Source: UBA11524 sp045132495
GTDB lineage: Bacteria > Bacillota > Clostridia > Christensenellales > Aristaeellaceae
Direction of reading: 5' to 3'
Assembly: GCA_045132495.1 (NCBI GenBank)
Contig: JBGUSK010000123.1
Span: forward strand, 1-21,721
Length of the DNA: 21,721 bases
The notes under the pieces are model-generated. The model saw nothing but the letters and a program-made list of their open reading frames with translations, searched no databases and had not been told where the DNA came from. This document shows, in pieces, positions 14,434-20,952 of this stretch. Every line of letters starts with the position of its first letter. Position 1 is the stretch's first letter. The translations under genes were made by a program, and so were the position numbers.

Positions 14434-15477
14434 TTAGTTGCCCTGGAGCAGCCGGTTCATTTCCTCGATCATCTCGGCGTCCTTGAGGCTGAACTTGAAT
14501 TCCACGCGCCGGGAGGCGTCCTGATCGACGATGGAGGTGCCGGGGTAATAGATCAGGTCGGTTTCGCTGCGGCCGGTGGCGGTCAGCAGCTTTTCCAGCA
14601 GCGCGCGCTCCTGCGTTCCGGTGCGGTACATGCCAAGGACGTACATCATGACCTCGTAGGCGCGCTCCTGGGAGAGCTTCATATTATGCTCGTAGGAGCC
14701 GGAATCATCCGTGTGGCCCTCGATGACGATCTGGCCCAGATAATCCGCATATTCGGGGCGCAGCAGCACCTCCAGATACACGGGGATGAACTGGTTGAGC
14801 AGATACTTGCCGTCCGCCATGATATCGGAGGAATTGGTTTTGAAGAGCACCGCGCTGTCCAGCACGATGTCGCCGGTGTTCCTGTCCACCGCGGCGGACA
14901 GATTCGCCCGGGAGAGGGAAGAGGACAGCTCGGCGATGATCTCCGCCTTCATGCCCACCATGTCTTCGATCTTGTCGGTCTTGCTGTTCAGGGCCGCCTG
15001 CTGCTGGTTGAGCACCTGCACGGCGGCATTCAGGGCGTTCTCCTTGTTGGCCAGCTCCTGCTGGAGGATGATGAGCTGGGCTTCCTTGCCGGCCAGGGTG
15101 GTTTGCGCTTCCTTCAGGGCCGCCTGATTCTCACCCAGCACGATGTAGGCTTCCTCCAGGGCGGTCTGCTGTTCATCCAGCTGGGTCATGATGACGGCGA
15201 TCTGCGCGTTTTGATGATCCATCGTCACCTGCTGGGCGGCGATTTGGAGGGTCTGCTCATCCAGCTTGAGCTGCTGGTCGGTGATGAGGAGCTTCTGCTG
15301 GTCAAGCTCGGCGGTCTTGGACTCCAGCATGGTGAAATACTGATGCAAGCTGATGGAGAGGATCAGCACGAACACCAGCAGCAATGCCGCCATCATGTCG
15401 GAATAGCTGATCCAGCTTGCGCCGGAGTTGCCGCTGCCACGGCCAGCGCGGCTGTTATGGATGCGTTGGCGCGCCAT
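14434..15477 (-). CDS. MotB/ZorB-like OmpA-domain stator protein with a long coiled coil
   Basis: 347 residues. A short cytoplasmic N-terminus is followed by one transmembrane helix (about 28-47). D27 in WISYSDMMAALLLVF matches the ion-carrying Asp of MotB and ZorB. Residues ~50-190 are a Gln/Leu-rich heptad-like coiled coil (DQQKLLITDQQLKLDEQ and onward). An OmpA-like peptidoglycan-binding domain lies at about 203-332 (VIEGHTDDSGSYEHNMKLSQERA, then DASRRVEFKF). With the upstream MotA/TolQ-type partner it should form a 5:2 ion-driven motor with its OmpA domain gripping the wall. GGAGGTG at the end of the upstream gene and a 4-bp gap show translational coupling. The ~140-residue coiled coil is long for a ZorB and may be an adaptation to a thick wall. 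A defence role is not shown. Confidence 0.87.
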   Translation of the reverse strand: MARQRIHNSRAGRGSGNSGASWISYSDMMAALLLVFVLILSISLHQYFTMLESKTAELDQQKLLITDQQLKLDEQTLQIAAQQVTMDHQNAQIAVIMTQLDEQQTALEEAYIVLGENQAALKEAQTTLAGKEAQLIILQQELANKENALNAAVQVLNQQQAALNSKTDKIEDMVGMKAEIIAELSSSLSRANLSAAVDRNTGDIVLDSAVLFKTNSSDIMADGKYLLNQFIPVYLEVLLRPEYADYLGQIVIEGHTDDSGSYEHNMKLSQERAYEVMMYVLGMYRTGTQERALLEKLLTATGRSETDLIYYPGTSIVDQDASRRVEFKFSLKDAEMIEEMNRLLQGN

Positions 15478-15481
15478 GGCG

Positions 15482-16999
15482 TCACACCTCCTTCGCGGGG
15501 ATGAGCTGCTTGAGTTCGGTCAGGAGCTTCTGCAGCTCGGCGGTGGCCTGGGCGGTTTCAGCGGAAGCGCCGTCGGCGTTCAGACGGTCGATCTTCTCCG
15601 TCAGCGCCGCGACGAGGGTGGTCATGTTCTGGTCGAACAGACCCAGCGCCTGGCTGAGGCCGCCCACCACGTTCTGCACGAAGGACTGGCAGCTCTTGGA
15701 GAGCTCCTGACCGGCGCTGCCCATGGCGGAAGCCACTTGATCGAGGTGCTCGCCGGTGACGGAGGCATTGTGCTGCAGGCGAGTGATGGCCTTTTCGTTC
15801 TCTGCGGAAAAGGCGTTCAGGCTGCCCAGCAGCGCGCTGTGGCTGCTTGATACCTGCTGGAGCACCTTCGCCTGCTCGGCGTTCATCTGCTGCATCATTT
15901 CCAGCAGGGAGGAGGCGGACTGCTCGAAGGTTTCGTCCCTGCGGCGGGCGTCGCCCAGTTCGCGGACATACTGCTCAAAGTGGCTGATCACGTCATTGCT
16001 CACGGCGTGGAGCTGCGTGACGTCCGCCAAGATGGTGTTGGCAGCGGCCATGGACTGATGAATGTGCTCCATTGTCAGCTGCTGATTCTGGTTGATCTCC
16101 GTCATCGTGCGGCCCAGCTGCACAAACTGGTCGTTGAGGGACATGTTCATCTGCTGGACAAATGCGCCGACGATGCGGCCCACGCCGTCCACCTGCGCCC
16201 GGGTTGCGCCGACGAGGAAGTTGTCCATCGCCTTGGCCACAGGGGACATCGCCCGGGTGACGCTGCCTTCCATCGCGCTGGCAAGCTGGCCGGGCAGGAC
16301 TTCCGTCAGGCTGGAGAGCATGTGGTTGGAGTCCTGATTCTGGCAGATCAGCTGCACATCGTTATCCAGCGGGCGCTGCATGGCCAGGCTGGTGAAGCAC
16401 TCCACGAAATCGTCGATCGCGCGGTAGGAGCTGCCCTGCAGGATGCGGTTGAGCATGTTGAACACGATGGAGCAGCTCACGCCCGCCACGGATGTGCCGA
16501 AGGCGAATCGCATGCCGTCCAGCAGCACGGGGATGCCCTCGATGATTGCGTCGGAATTGGAGAAGTCCAGCCCGCTCAGACCGCGCATCATGCCCATGAA
16601 GGTGCCCAGAATACCCAGCGAGGTCAGCAAGCCGGGGATCAGCTCCGCCAGGGGGGCGTTGCCAGGCCCATGGGTGACGGTATCGTCATTGATGTAGTCT
16701 TCCACATTGCAAGGGAGGCCGCGGCGATCCAGCTGCTCAGCGTTCTGCAAAAAACGCAGCCAGGAGCCCTTCAATCGGTTGCCCATGAAGCGCTTCTCCT
16801 GCCACACGGGCGTACCCTGGCGGGTGCCTGCGTCCTGCTGCATGCGGCGGATGGCCCGGCGCAGGGCGCGGGTGGTCACCGTCAGCGGCAGCAGGCACTT
16901 GAAAACGCCGATAAGCGTCACCACAGCGATCGCGGCGTAGACGAGGATATCGACCATGTTGGCCATCAGGTCGGATGCGAAAGTCGTCATCGTGGGCAT
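15482..16999 (-). CDS. MotA/TolQ/ExbB-type channel protein, ZorA-like, with a long cytoplasmic tail
   Basis: 505 residues. Three membrane helices are visible at about 17-38, 119-140 (LIPGLLTSLGILGTFMGMM, the TolQ/ZorA signature) and 163-187. A helical, Gln/Ser-rich tail then runs from ~190 to 505 with several coiled-coil-like stretches. Three helices plus a long tail is the ZorA plan, unlike four-helix MotA. ZorA/ZorB use an ion gradient to rotate, and in Zorya phage defence the tail couples to effectors ZorC/ZorD or ZorE. No such effector is in this window: the operon continues into the OmpA partner and a small exported protein. Start ATG 16999 has AGGAGG 5 nt upstream; an in-frame extension of 19 residues lacks a ribosome binding site. 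Alternatives are a ZorAB-like motor with a wall-related role, or a Zorya variant with unlinked effectors. Confidence 0.87.
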   Translation of the reverse strand: MPTMTTFASDLMANMVDILVYAAIAVVTLIGVFKCLLPLTVTTRALRRAIRRMQQDAGTRQGTPVWQEKRFMGNRLKGSWLRFLQNAEQLDRRGLPCNVEDYINDDTVTHGPGNAPLAELIPGLLTSLGILGTFMGMMRGLSGLDFSNSDAIIEGIPVLLDGMRFAFGTSVAGVSCSIVFNMLNRILQGSSYRAIDDFVECFTSLAMQRPLDNDVQLICQNQDSNHMLSSLTEVLPGQLASAMEGSVTRAMSPVAKAMDNFLVGATRAQVDGVGRIVGAFVQQMNMSLNDQFVQLGRTMTEINQNQQLTMEHIHQSMAAANTILADVTQLHAVSNDVISHFEQYVRELGDARRRDETFEQSASSLLEMMQQMNAEQAKVLQQVSSSHSALLGSLNAFSAENEKAITRLQHNASVTGEHLDQVASAMGSAGQELSKSCQSFVQNVVGGLSQALGLFDQNMTTLVAALTEKIDRLNADGASAETAQATAELQKLLTELKQLIPAKEV

Positions 17000-17061
17000 A
17001 ATGTCCTCCTGTTGGGTATTATAGTGGAACGCAAAACGCGCAATATACAGATACACCTTCT

Positions 17062-17090
17062 ATTTTACACGATTTTGGCCCGCTTGTAAA
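17062..17090 (-). promoter_or_regulatory. Sigma-A-type promoter of the ZorAB-like operon
   Basis: On the minus strand, TTTACA (17090-17085), a 17-bp spacer and TAAAAT (17067-17062), about 60 nt before the start codon. A TATAAT at 17023-17018 is closer but has no fitting -35 box and sits almost on the ribosome binding site. Confidence 0.72.
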
Positions 17091-17141
17091 CGATGAATGT
17101 AACAGATTTGTCATCTGCACAAAGTTTTCCGGGAGAAAACA

Positions 17142-17170
17142 GCATTTCATCTGCGCAAAATGCATATTCT
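17142..17170 (+). promoter_or_regulatory. Possible sporulation sigma-E-type promoter ahead of the small membrane protein and spoVM
   Basis: GCATTTC (17142-17148), a 14-bp spacer and CATATTCT (17163-17170) resemble the mother-cell sigma-E pattern (an ATA-type -35 box and a CATAnnnT -10 box). spoVM is sigma-E dependent in Bacillus subtilis. The match is partial and no other promoter was clear. Confidence 0.35.
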
Positions 17171-17193
17171 GCCAGTGAAGCGGGGGGATCTTC

Positions 17194-17403
17194 ATGCGGA
17201 AGGTGCGGTATCAGCCCTGTCAGCAAATGCCGCAGCATCGCCGTCCGCCGGATGACGGGCTGTGGAAGCTGCTGGGCTGCGTATTCATCAGTGCGGGACT
17301 GCTGCTGCTGTTTCTGTGCATCCCGGGCTGGGCCTGGGCGGCGATGGCTGGGGCTGCGCTGATCTGTTCCGGCTGGGCGCTGATCAACACTTGCAGGAGG
17401 TGA
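17194..17403 (+). CDS. Small two-helix membrane protein in the spoVM transcription unit
   Basis: 69 residues. A basic, proline- and glutamine-containing N-terminus (1-~22) precedes two hydrophobic helices at about 25-43 (WKLLGCVFISAGLLLLFL) and 46-64 (AWAAMAGAALICSGWALI), joined by a short Pro-Gly turn, and a basic CRR end. This hairpin topology is typical of small integral membrane proteins. GGGGGGAT 6 nt upstream supports the start. Its stop overlaps the spoVM ribosome binding site (gap of 4 bp), so the two are almost certainly co-translated, which suggests expression during sporulation. I do not recognise a family; opposite-strand frames here have low-complexity composition and no ribosome binding sites. 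Confidence 0.72.
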   Translation: MRKVRYQPCQQMPQHRRPPDDGLWKLLGCVFISAGLLLLFLCIPGWAWAAMAGAALICSGWALINTCRR

Positions 17404-17407
17404 CAAC

Positions 17408-17491
17408 ATGCGCGTAAGAATGGTGTGTATCCGCTTGCCGAAGTTCATGGGCGGCGTGGTGCGCAGGATCACGGGCAGGCGGCGGAATTGA
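17408..17491 (+). CDS. spoVM: Stage V sporulation protein SpoVM
   Basis: A 27-residue peptide with the core IRLPKFMGGVVRRITG, which aligns with Bacillus subtilis SpoVM (26 residues; core IKLPKFLGGIVRAMLG), including the Pro needed for its unusual curvature sensing, the PKF motif, the Gly pair and a basic end. SpoVM is an amphipathic helix that marks the convex forespore membrane and recruits the SpoIVA coat basement layer; it is also known as an FtsH-interacting peptide. AGGAGGTGAC 4 nt upstream is a strong ribosome binding site. An internal Met at codon 5 is an alternative start, but the first ATG is better placed. Below common length cut-offs, so easily missed. It is direct evidence that the organism is a spore former. 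Confidence 0.9.
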   Translation: MRVRMVCIRLPKFMGGVVRRITGRRRN

Positions 17492-17510
17492 CCTCCGCCC
17501 CTGTCTTTTC
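17481..17510 (+). terminator. Weak intrinsic terminator overlapping the spoVM stop
   Basis: GGCGGA (17481-17486) pairs with TCCGCC (17494-17499) around a 7-nt loop containing the TGA stop, followed by a pyrimidine-rich tail with TCTTTTC. A short stem and interrupted T-run make it a modest candidate. Confidence 0.45.
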
Positions 17511-17532
17511 CCTGTTCTTCTTTCCGGGAGCG

Positions 17533-17561
17533 TTGACATCATGGGTCAGACGTGATAAGAT
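17533..17561 (+). promoter_or_regulatory. Sigma-A-type promoter of the riboswitch-asd-dapA-dapB operon
   Basis: Perfect TTGACA (17533-17538), a 17-bp spacer and TAAGAT (17556-17561). The expected start near 17568 places the lysine riboswitch at the beginning of the transcript. Confidence 0.87.
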
Positions 17562-17588
17562 AGCTTTGGTAACCGAAAATAAATAGGG

Positions 17589-17756
17589 GATCAGAGGCGC
17601 GCAGTGCCGGTAACGCGGCGGAGGACAGGCTTCCGTTGAGGCCGTGTGAAGGAGCATTGCGCCGAAAGGCAGAAGGGGAGCCGCCGCTTCTGCGCTTGGG
17701 CACAGGCCGCACGGGTCTGTGGCTGTCATCAGGCTTTGCCTGGCGGAGCGCTGGTC
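17589..17756 (+). ncRNA. Lysine riboswitch (L box) aptamer
   Basis: About 168 nt, the usual size. P1 forms from GATCAG (17589-17594) and CTGGTC (17751-17756). Conserved segments match the class: AGAGGCGC just inside P1, TGCGCCGAAAGGC in the middle (compare GCCGAAGC in the Bacillus lysC L box), and GGCTGTCA with TGGCGGAGCGCT at the 3' side. Lysine binding is expected to favour the terminator downstream. It precedes asd-dapA-dapB, a normal L-box target in Clostridia. The identification rests on motif order and context. Confidence 0.9.
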
Positions 17757-17796
17757 AATGGGCAGGGGATCGCTTTGCGTCCCGCATGCTCTGTGC

Positions 17797-17826
17797 GCAC
17801 CGCAGGAGAGTCTTGCGGGCATTTTT
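17797..17826 (+). terminator. Riboswitch-controlled terminator ahead of asd
   Basis: CCGCA (17800-17804) pairs with TGCGG (17814-17818), extended by a GC pair past a bulged A, then ATTTTTG. It ends about 30 nt before the asd start. An upstream hairpin around 17767-17782 (GGGATCGC with GCGTCCC) and the 3' P1 strand could take part in the alternative fold; the exact antiterminator was not resolved. Confidence 0.7.
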
Positions 17827-17857
17827 GTATCCCTGCACAAATATGGAGGAGAAGAAC

Positions 17858-18940
17858 ATGGAGAAGTATCGCGTTGGTATCGTTGGCGCAACTGGCATGG
17901 TGGGTCAGCGTTTCATTTCCCTTTTGAAGGATCATCCCTGGTTCCAGGTGACCTGCGTGGCGGCCTCTGCCCGCTCTGCCGGCAAGAAGTATGCCGAGGC
18001 TGTGGGCGATCGCTGGGCCTTCGACTGGGCCATCCCTGCCGATGTGGCGGAGATGGTCGTCATGGACGCTTCCGACATTGATGCGGTGGGCGAAAAGGTT
18101 GATTTTGTCTTCTGCGCTGTGGACATGAAGAAGGATGAAATCCGCGCCCTTGAGGAAGCCTATGCAAAGCACGAGATCCCCGTGGTGTCCAACAACTCCG
18201 CCTGCCGCGGCATTGAGGACGTACCCATGGTGGTGCCGGAGATCAACGCAGCGCATCTGGAGGTCATTGAGGCACAGCGCAAGCGCCTTGGCACCAAGAA
18301 GGGCTTCATCGCTGTCAAGCCCAACTGCTCCATCCAGAGCTATGTGCCTGCCATCACCCCCCTGCTGGACTTCGGCCCTGAGAAGATGAGCGTGTGCACC
18401 TACCAGGCCATCTCCGGCGCCGGCAAGACCTTCAAGACCTGGCCTGAGATGGTGGACAACGTGATCCCCTACATCGGCGGCGAGGACGAGAAGAGTGAGA
18501 ACGAGCCCCTCAAGATCTGGGGTCATGTGGAGGACGGCAAGATCGTCAATGCCACGGAGCCGGTCATCAGCGCCCAGTGCCTGCGCGTTTCTGCGGCGGA
18601 CGGCCACATGGCGGCGGTGTCTGTGACCTTCAAGAATAAGCCCTCCATCGAGCAGATCAAGGAGCGCTGGGCGAACTTCGAGACCGAAGCGCAGCGTTTG
18701 GGCCTGCCCTCTGCGCCCAAGCCCTTCCTGCAGTACTTCGAGGATCCTGCCCGTCCCCAGACCCGTCTGGACCGCGATTTCCAGAATGGCTTCGGCGTGT
18801 CCATCGGCCGTCTGCGTGAGGATAAGCTGTTCGACTACCGTTTTGTGTGCCTTTCCCACAACACCGTGCGCGGCGCTGCCGGCGGCGCGATGCTGACCGC
18901 AGAGCTGCTCTGCGCGAAGGGCTACATTACCCGTAAGTAA
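17858..18940 (+). CDS. asd: Aspartate-semialdehyde dehydrogenase
   Basis: Converts L-aspartyl phosphate to L-aspartate 4-semialdehyde with NADPH, the branch point to lysine/diaminopimelate, threonine and methionine; cytoplasmic. 360 residues. N-terminal NADP-binding GIVGATGMVGQRF (7-19), SNNSACR (111-117), catalytic C157 in KPNCSIQS, SGAGKTFKTWPEM, and a C-terminal GRLRED and LSHNTVRGAAGGAM block that resembles the archaeal/fungal-type Asd subgroup. GGAGG 8 nt before ATG 17858 fixes the start; a 434-codon frame extends upstream through the riboswitch but is not translated. First gene of asd-dapA-dapB, controlled by the lysine riboswitch. Confidence 0.96.
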   Translation: MEKYRVGIVGATGMVGQRFISLLKDHPWFQVTCVAASARSAGKKYAEAVGDRWAFDWAIPADVAEMVVMDASDIDAVGEKVDFVFCAVDMKKDEIRALEEAYAKHEIPVVSNNSACRGIEDVPMVVPEINAAHLEVIEAQRKRLGTKKGFIAVKPNCSIQSYVPAITPLLDFGPEKMSVCTYQAISGAGKTFKTWPEMVDNVIPYIGGEDEKSENEPLKIWGHVEDGKIVNATEPVISAQCLRVSAADGHMAAVSVTFKNKPSIEQIKERWANFETEAQRLGLPSAPKPFLQYFEDPARPQTRLDRDFQNGFGVSIGRLREDKLFDYRFVCLSHNTVRGAAGGAMLTAELLCAKGYITRK

Positions 18941-18968
18941 GCTCTCAACCCTTTAGGAGGTATTCGTT

Positions 18969-19856
18969 ATGAGAAAGCCTTTGTTCACCGGCTGCGGCAC
19001 GGCCCTTGTCACCCCCTTCAAGAACGGTGAAGTCGATTATGAAGCCCTCGACCGTCTGGTGGAGGATCAGATCGCGAACGGCGTGACCGCGCTGATCGCT
19101 GTCGGCACCACCGGCGAGCCTGCCACCATGAACTGGGATGAGCACCTGGCGGTGATCCGCCGCGTGGTGGAAAAGGCTGATCACCGTGTGCCGGTCATTG
19201 CCGGTACCGGTTCCAACGCCACCGCTGAGGCCGTGTATGCCGCCAAGCATTCCGCCGAATTCGGCGCGGATGCTCAGCTGGTCGTCACTCCCTACTACAA
19301 CAAGACCAGTCAGGCTGGTTTGGTGGCCCACTTCAACGCCATCGCGGACGCGGCGACGCTGCCGGTCATCGTCTACAATGTACCCAGCCGTACCGGACTG
19401 AACATTGGTCCTGAGGCGCTGGCGAAGATCTGCGAGCATGAGAATGTCATCGCTGTCAAGGAGGCATCCTCCGACGTGGGGCAGGCGATGGAAAAGGTGC
19501 GCCTGTGCGGTGACAAGGTGGATTTCTACTCCGGCAATGATGACCTGGTCGTGCCCATGATGTCCTTTGGCTTCAAGGGCGTGATCTCCGTCGTGTCCAA
19601 CATCCTGCCGGCTGAAACTTCCCGCATGGCGAATCTTGCCCTGGAAGGGAAGTTCCAGGAGGCCACCGAGATCCAGCTGAAGCTGCTGCCCTTCATCAAC
19701 GCCCTCTTCAGCGAAACCAGCCCCATCCCGATCAAGGCTGCCATGGCCAAGGTCGGCATGCTGGAGGATGAAGTGCGCCTGCCCCTCGTCCCCATGACGC
19801 AGGGCCCCCGTGAGAAGATGTACGCCATCATGCGCGATCTGGGCATGATCAAGTAA
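18969..19856 (+). CDS. dapA: 4-hydroxy-tetrahydrodipicolinate synthase
   Basis: Condenses pyruvate with aspartate semialdehyde, the first step of the diaminopimelate/lysine branch; cytoplasmic TIM-barrel class I aldolase. 295 residues, normal length. Catalytic residues are in place: T47 and T48 in GTTGEPAT, Y109/Y110 in TPYYNKTSQ, Y136 and R141 in VYNVPSRTG, and Schiff-base K164 in AVKEASSD. AGGAGGT upstream of ATG 18969; 28 bp after asd and 12 bp before dapB. The product also feeds dipicolinate in spores and peptidoglycan cross-links, consistent with spoVM just upstream. Confidence 0.97.
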   Translation: MRKPLFTGCGTALVTPFKNGEVDYEALDRLVEDQIANGVTALIAVGTTGEPATMNWDEHLAVIRRVVEKADHRVPVIAGTGSNATAEAVYAAKHSAEFGADAQLVVTPYYNKTSQAGLVAHFNAIADAATLPVIVYNVPSRTGLNIGPEALAKICEHENVIAVKEASSDVGQAMEKVRLCGDKVDFYSGNDDLVVPMMSFGFKGVISVVSNILPAETSRMANLALEGKFQEATEIQLKLLPFINALFSETSPIPIKAAMAKVGMLEDEVRLPLVPMTQGPREKMYAIMRDLGMIK

Positions 19857-19868
19857 GGAGCGACGCCG

Positions 19869-20615
19869 ATGAAGATTCTGATTGCAGGCGCATTGGGCTT
19901 TATGGGCCGCGAGGTCGCCGCACAGGCGCAGAAGCTTGGCTTTGAGGTTGCCTGCGGTGTGGACGTGGTGCCCGGCACAGCGGACTTCCCGCTGTATACC
20001 ACCTTTGAGGACTGTCCTCCGGTGGACGTCATTGTGGATTTCTCCACCTGGAAGCCCGGCGCTGATCTGCTGACCTATGCCCTCAAGCACCACATCCCTG
20101 CGGTGATCGCTACCACTGGCCTCAGCGAGGAGCAGCTGACTGCCATTGACGAGGCGGCCAAGGTCATCCCGATCTTCCGCAGCGGAAACATGAGCCTGGG
20201 TATTGCGCTCCTGCGTGCCCTGGCGAAAAAGGCGGCTTCCGTCCTTGGCGAAACCTTCGACATCGAGATCGTCGAGGCGCACCACAACCGCAAGGCGGAT
20301 GCGCCCAGCGGAACCGCTCTGATGCTGCTGGATGCAGTCAAGGAAGGCTGCGAATCCCCCCGTGAGGCCGTCTATGGCCGCCATGGCCGGGACTGCAAGC
20401 GTCAACAGAAGGAGATCGGCGTGCATGCCCTGCGCGGCGGCACTATCACCGGCGAGCACGAGGTGTGCTTCTTCGGCACCTCCGAGCGGGTGAAGATCAG
20501 CCACAGCGCGGAAAACCGCAGCGTCTTTGCGGCGGGCGCGCTCAAGGCGGCGGAGTTCCTCGTGGATCAGAAGCCGGGCATGTACTCCATGGACGATGTG
20601 GTCGGCAAGCTGTAA
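19869..20615 (+). CDS. dapB: 4-hydroxy-tetrahydrodipicolinate reductase
   Basis: Reduces the DapA product to tetrahydrodipicolinate using NAD(P)H; cytoplasmic. 248 residues. N-terminal dinucleotide-binding G7-x2-G10-x2-G13 (GALGFMG), ATTGLSEEQ around 81-89, and the family signature EAHHNRKADAPSGTA (136-150) with catalytic H138 and K142. GGAG precedes ATG 19869 directly after the dapA stop, showing coupled translation. Last gene of the operon; the remaining lysine-pathway genes are not in view. It is followed by a hairpin-rich noncoding stretch. Confidence 0.96.
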   Translation: MKILIAGALGFMGREVAAQAQKLGFEVACGVDVVPGTADFPLYTTFEDCPPVDVIVDFSTWKPGADLLTYALKHHIPAVIATTGLSEEQLTAIDEAAKVIPIFRSGNMSLGIALLRALAKKAASVLGETFDIEIVEAHHNRKADAPSGTALMLLDAVKEGCESPREAVYGRHGRDCKRQQKEIGVHALRGGTITGEHEVCFFGTSERVKISHSAENRSVFAAGALKAAEFLVDQKPGMYSMDDVVGKL

Positions 20616-20623
20616 ATGCATAT

Positions 20624-20662
20624 CTGACAGGCAGGTCGCAGGGCCTGCCTTCAGACTGTCAG
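20624..20662 (+). repeat. Hairpin after dapB, copy 1 of a duplicated stem-loop
   Basis: GGCAGGTC (20630-20637) pairs with GGCCTGCC (20642-20649) around a GCAG loop, flanked by an outer CTGACAG/CTGTCAG pair (20624-20630 with 20656-20662). The core plus two following Ts (22 bp) is identical to 20869-20890. It lacks a proper T-run, so it is a poor terminator by itself. Confidence 0.8.
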
Positions 20663-20868
20663 AATAGCTCCTTGGGAGGTGTCGGAGGGCCCGCAGGCCC
20701 TCTGACTGTAATCGTATCCGCCGGGTTTCCCGGCGGGGCGGGGTTGTTTTCCGCGTGCGGAAAACTTTCCTTACACGAGCAATTGGCCGGGAGAGCCTTA
20801 TATGGCTCGACCAGTGCGCGAGTGCAATGTCTCGGAAAAGTGCCTGAAGCACTTTTTCGACACGCAGA
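20663..20868. other. Noncoding segment with five consecutive hairpins
   Basis: Between two identical stem-loops lie: TCGGAGGGCC/GGCCCTCTGA (20682-20705, loop CGCA, one G-T pair); CCGCCGGG/CCCGGCGG (20718-20736, loop TTT); GTTTTCCG/CGGAAAAC (20746-20765); GAGCC/GGCTC around TTATAT (within about 20790-20810); and AAAAGTGC/GCACTTTT (20836-20856, loop CTGAA, one further T). No plausible gene was found on either strand. It may be an inserted repetitive element or a structured RNA; undecided. Confidence 0.6.
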
Positions 20869-20893
20869 GGCAGGTCGCAGGGCCTGCCTTTTT
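20869..20893 (+). terminator. Intrinsic terminator, copy 2 of the duplicated stem-loop
   Basis: The same stem-loop as at 20630-20649, here followed directly by five Ts (20889-20893) and about 100 nt before ftsH. It is the likely functional end of the asd-dapA-dapB transcript if the intervening hairpins are read through. Confidence 0.82.
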
Positions 20894-20952
20894 GTGTGCA
20901 TTCTTTCCCAAAGTTCATATTGGGTTGATATTCATTTGACCTTCAGTTCAAA

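Noticed and set aside
17018..17023. TATAAT on the minus strand close to the ZorA-like start
   Set aside because: No -35 box at 16-18 bp, and transcription would begin almost at the ribosome binding site; the TTTACA-17-TAAAAT promoter upstream is better.
15980..17089. 369-codon plus-strand frame opposite the ZorA-like gene
   Set aside because: Antisense shadow with His/Gln/Ala-rich composition and no ribosome binding site or motif.
17085..17098. TGTAAACGATGAAT, resembling the uxaB operator
   Set aside because: The first ten bases match but the right half-site fails the LacI/cre pattern (no CA end), and it coincides with a -35 box by simple AT-rich similarity.
17636..17857. In-frame upstream extension of asd through the riboswitch
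   Set aside because: It would translate the structured lysine aptamer and terminator; the proper asd start at 17858 has a GGAGG 8 nt upstream and a normal GIVGATGMVGQ N-terminus.
18945..20918. 657-codon minus-strand frame opposite dapA and dapB
   Set aside because: It runs antisense through two well-defined enzymes and the noncoding hairpin region; composition is His/Gly/Leu-rich as expected of an antisense shadow in GC-rich DNA.
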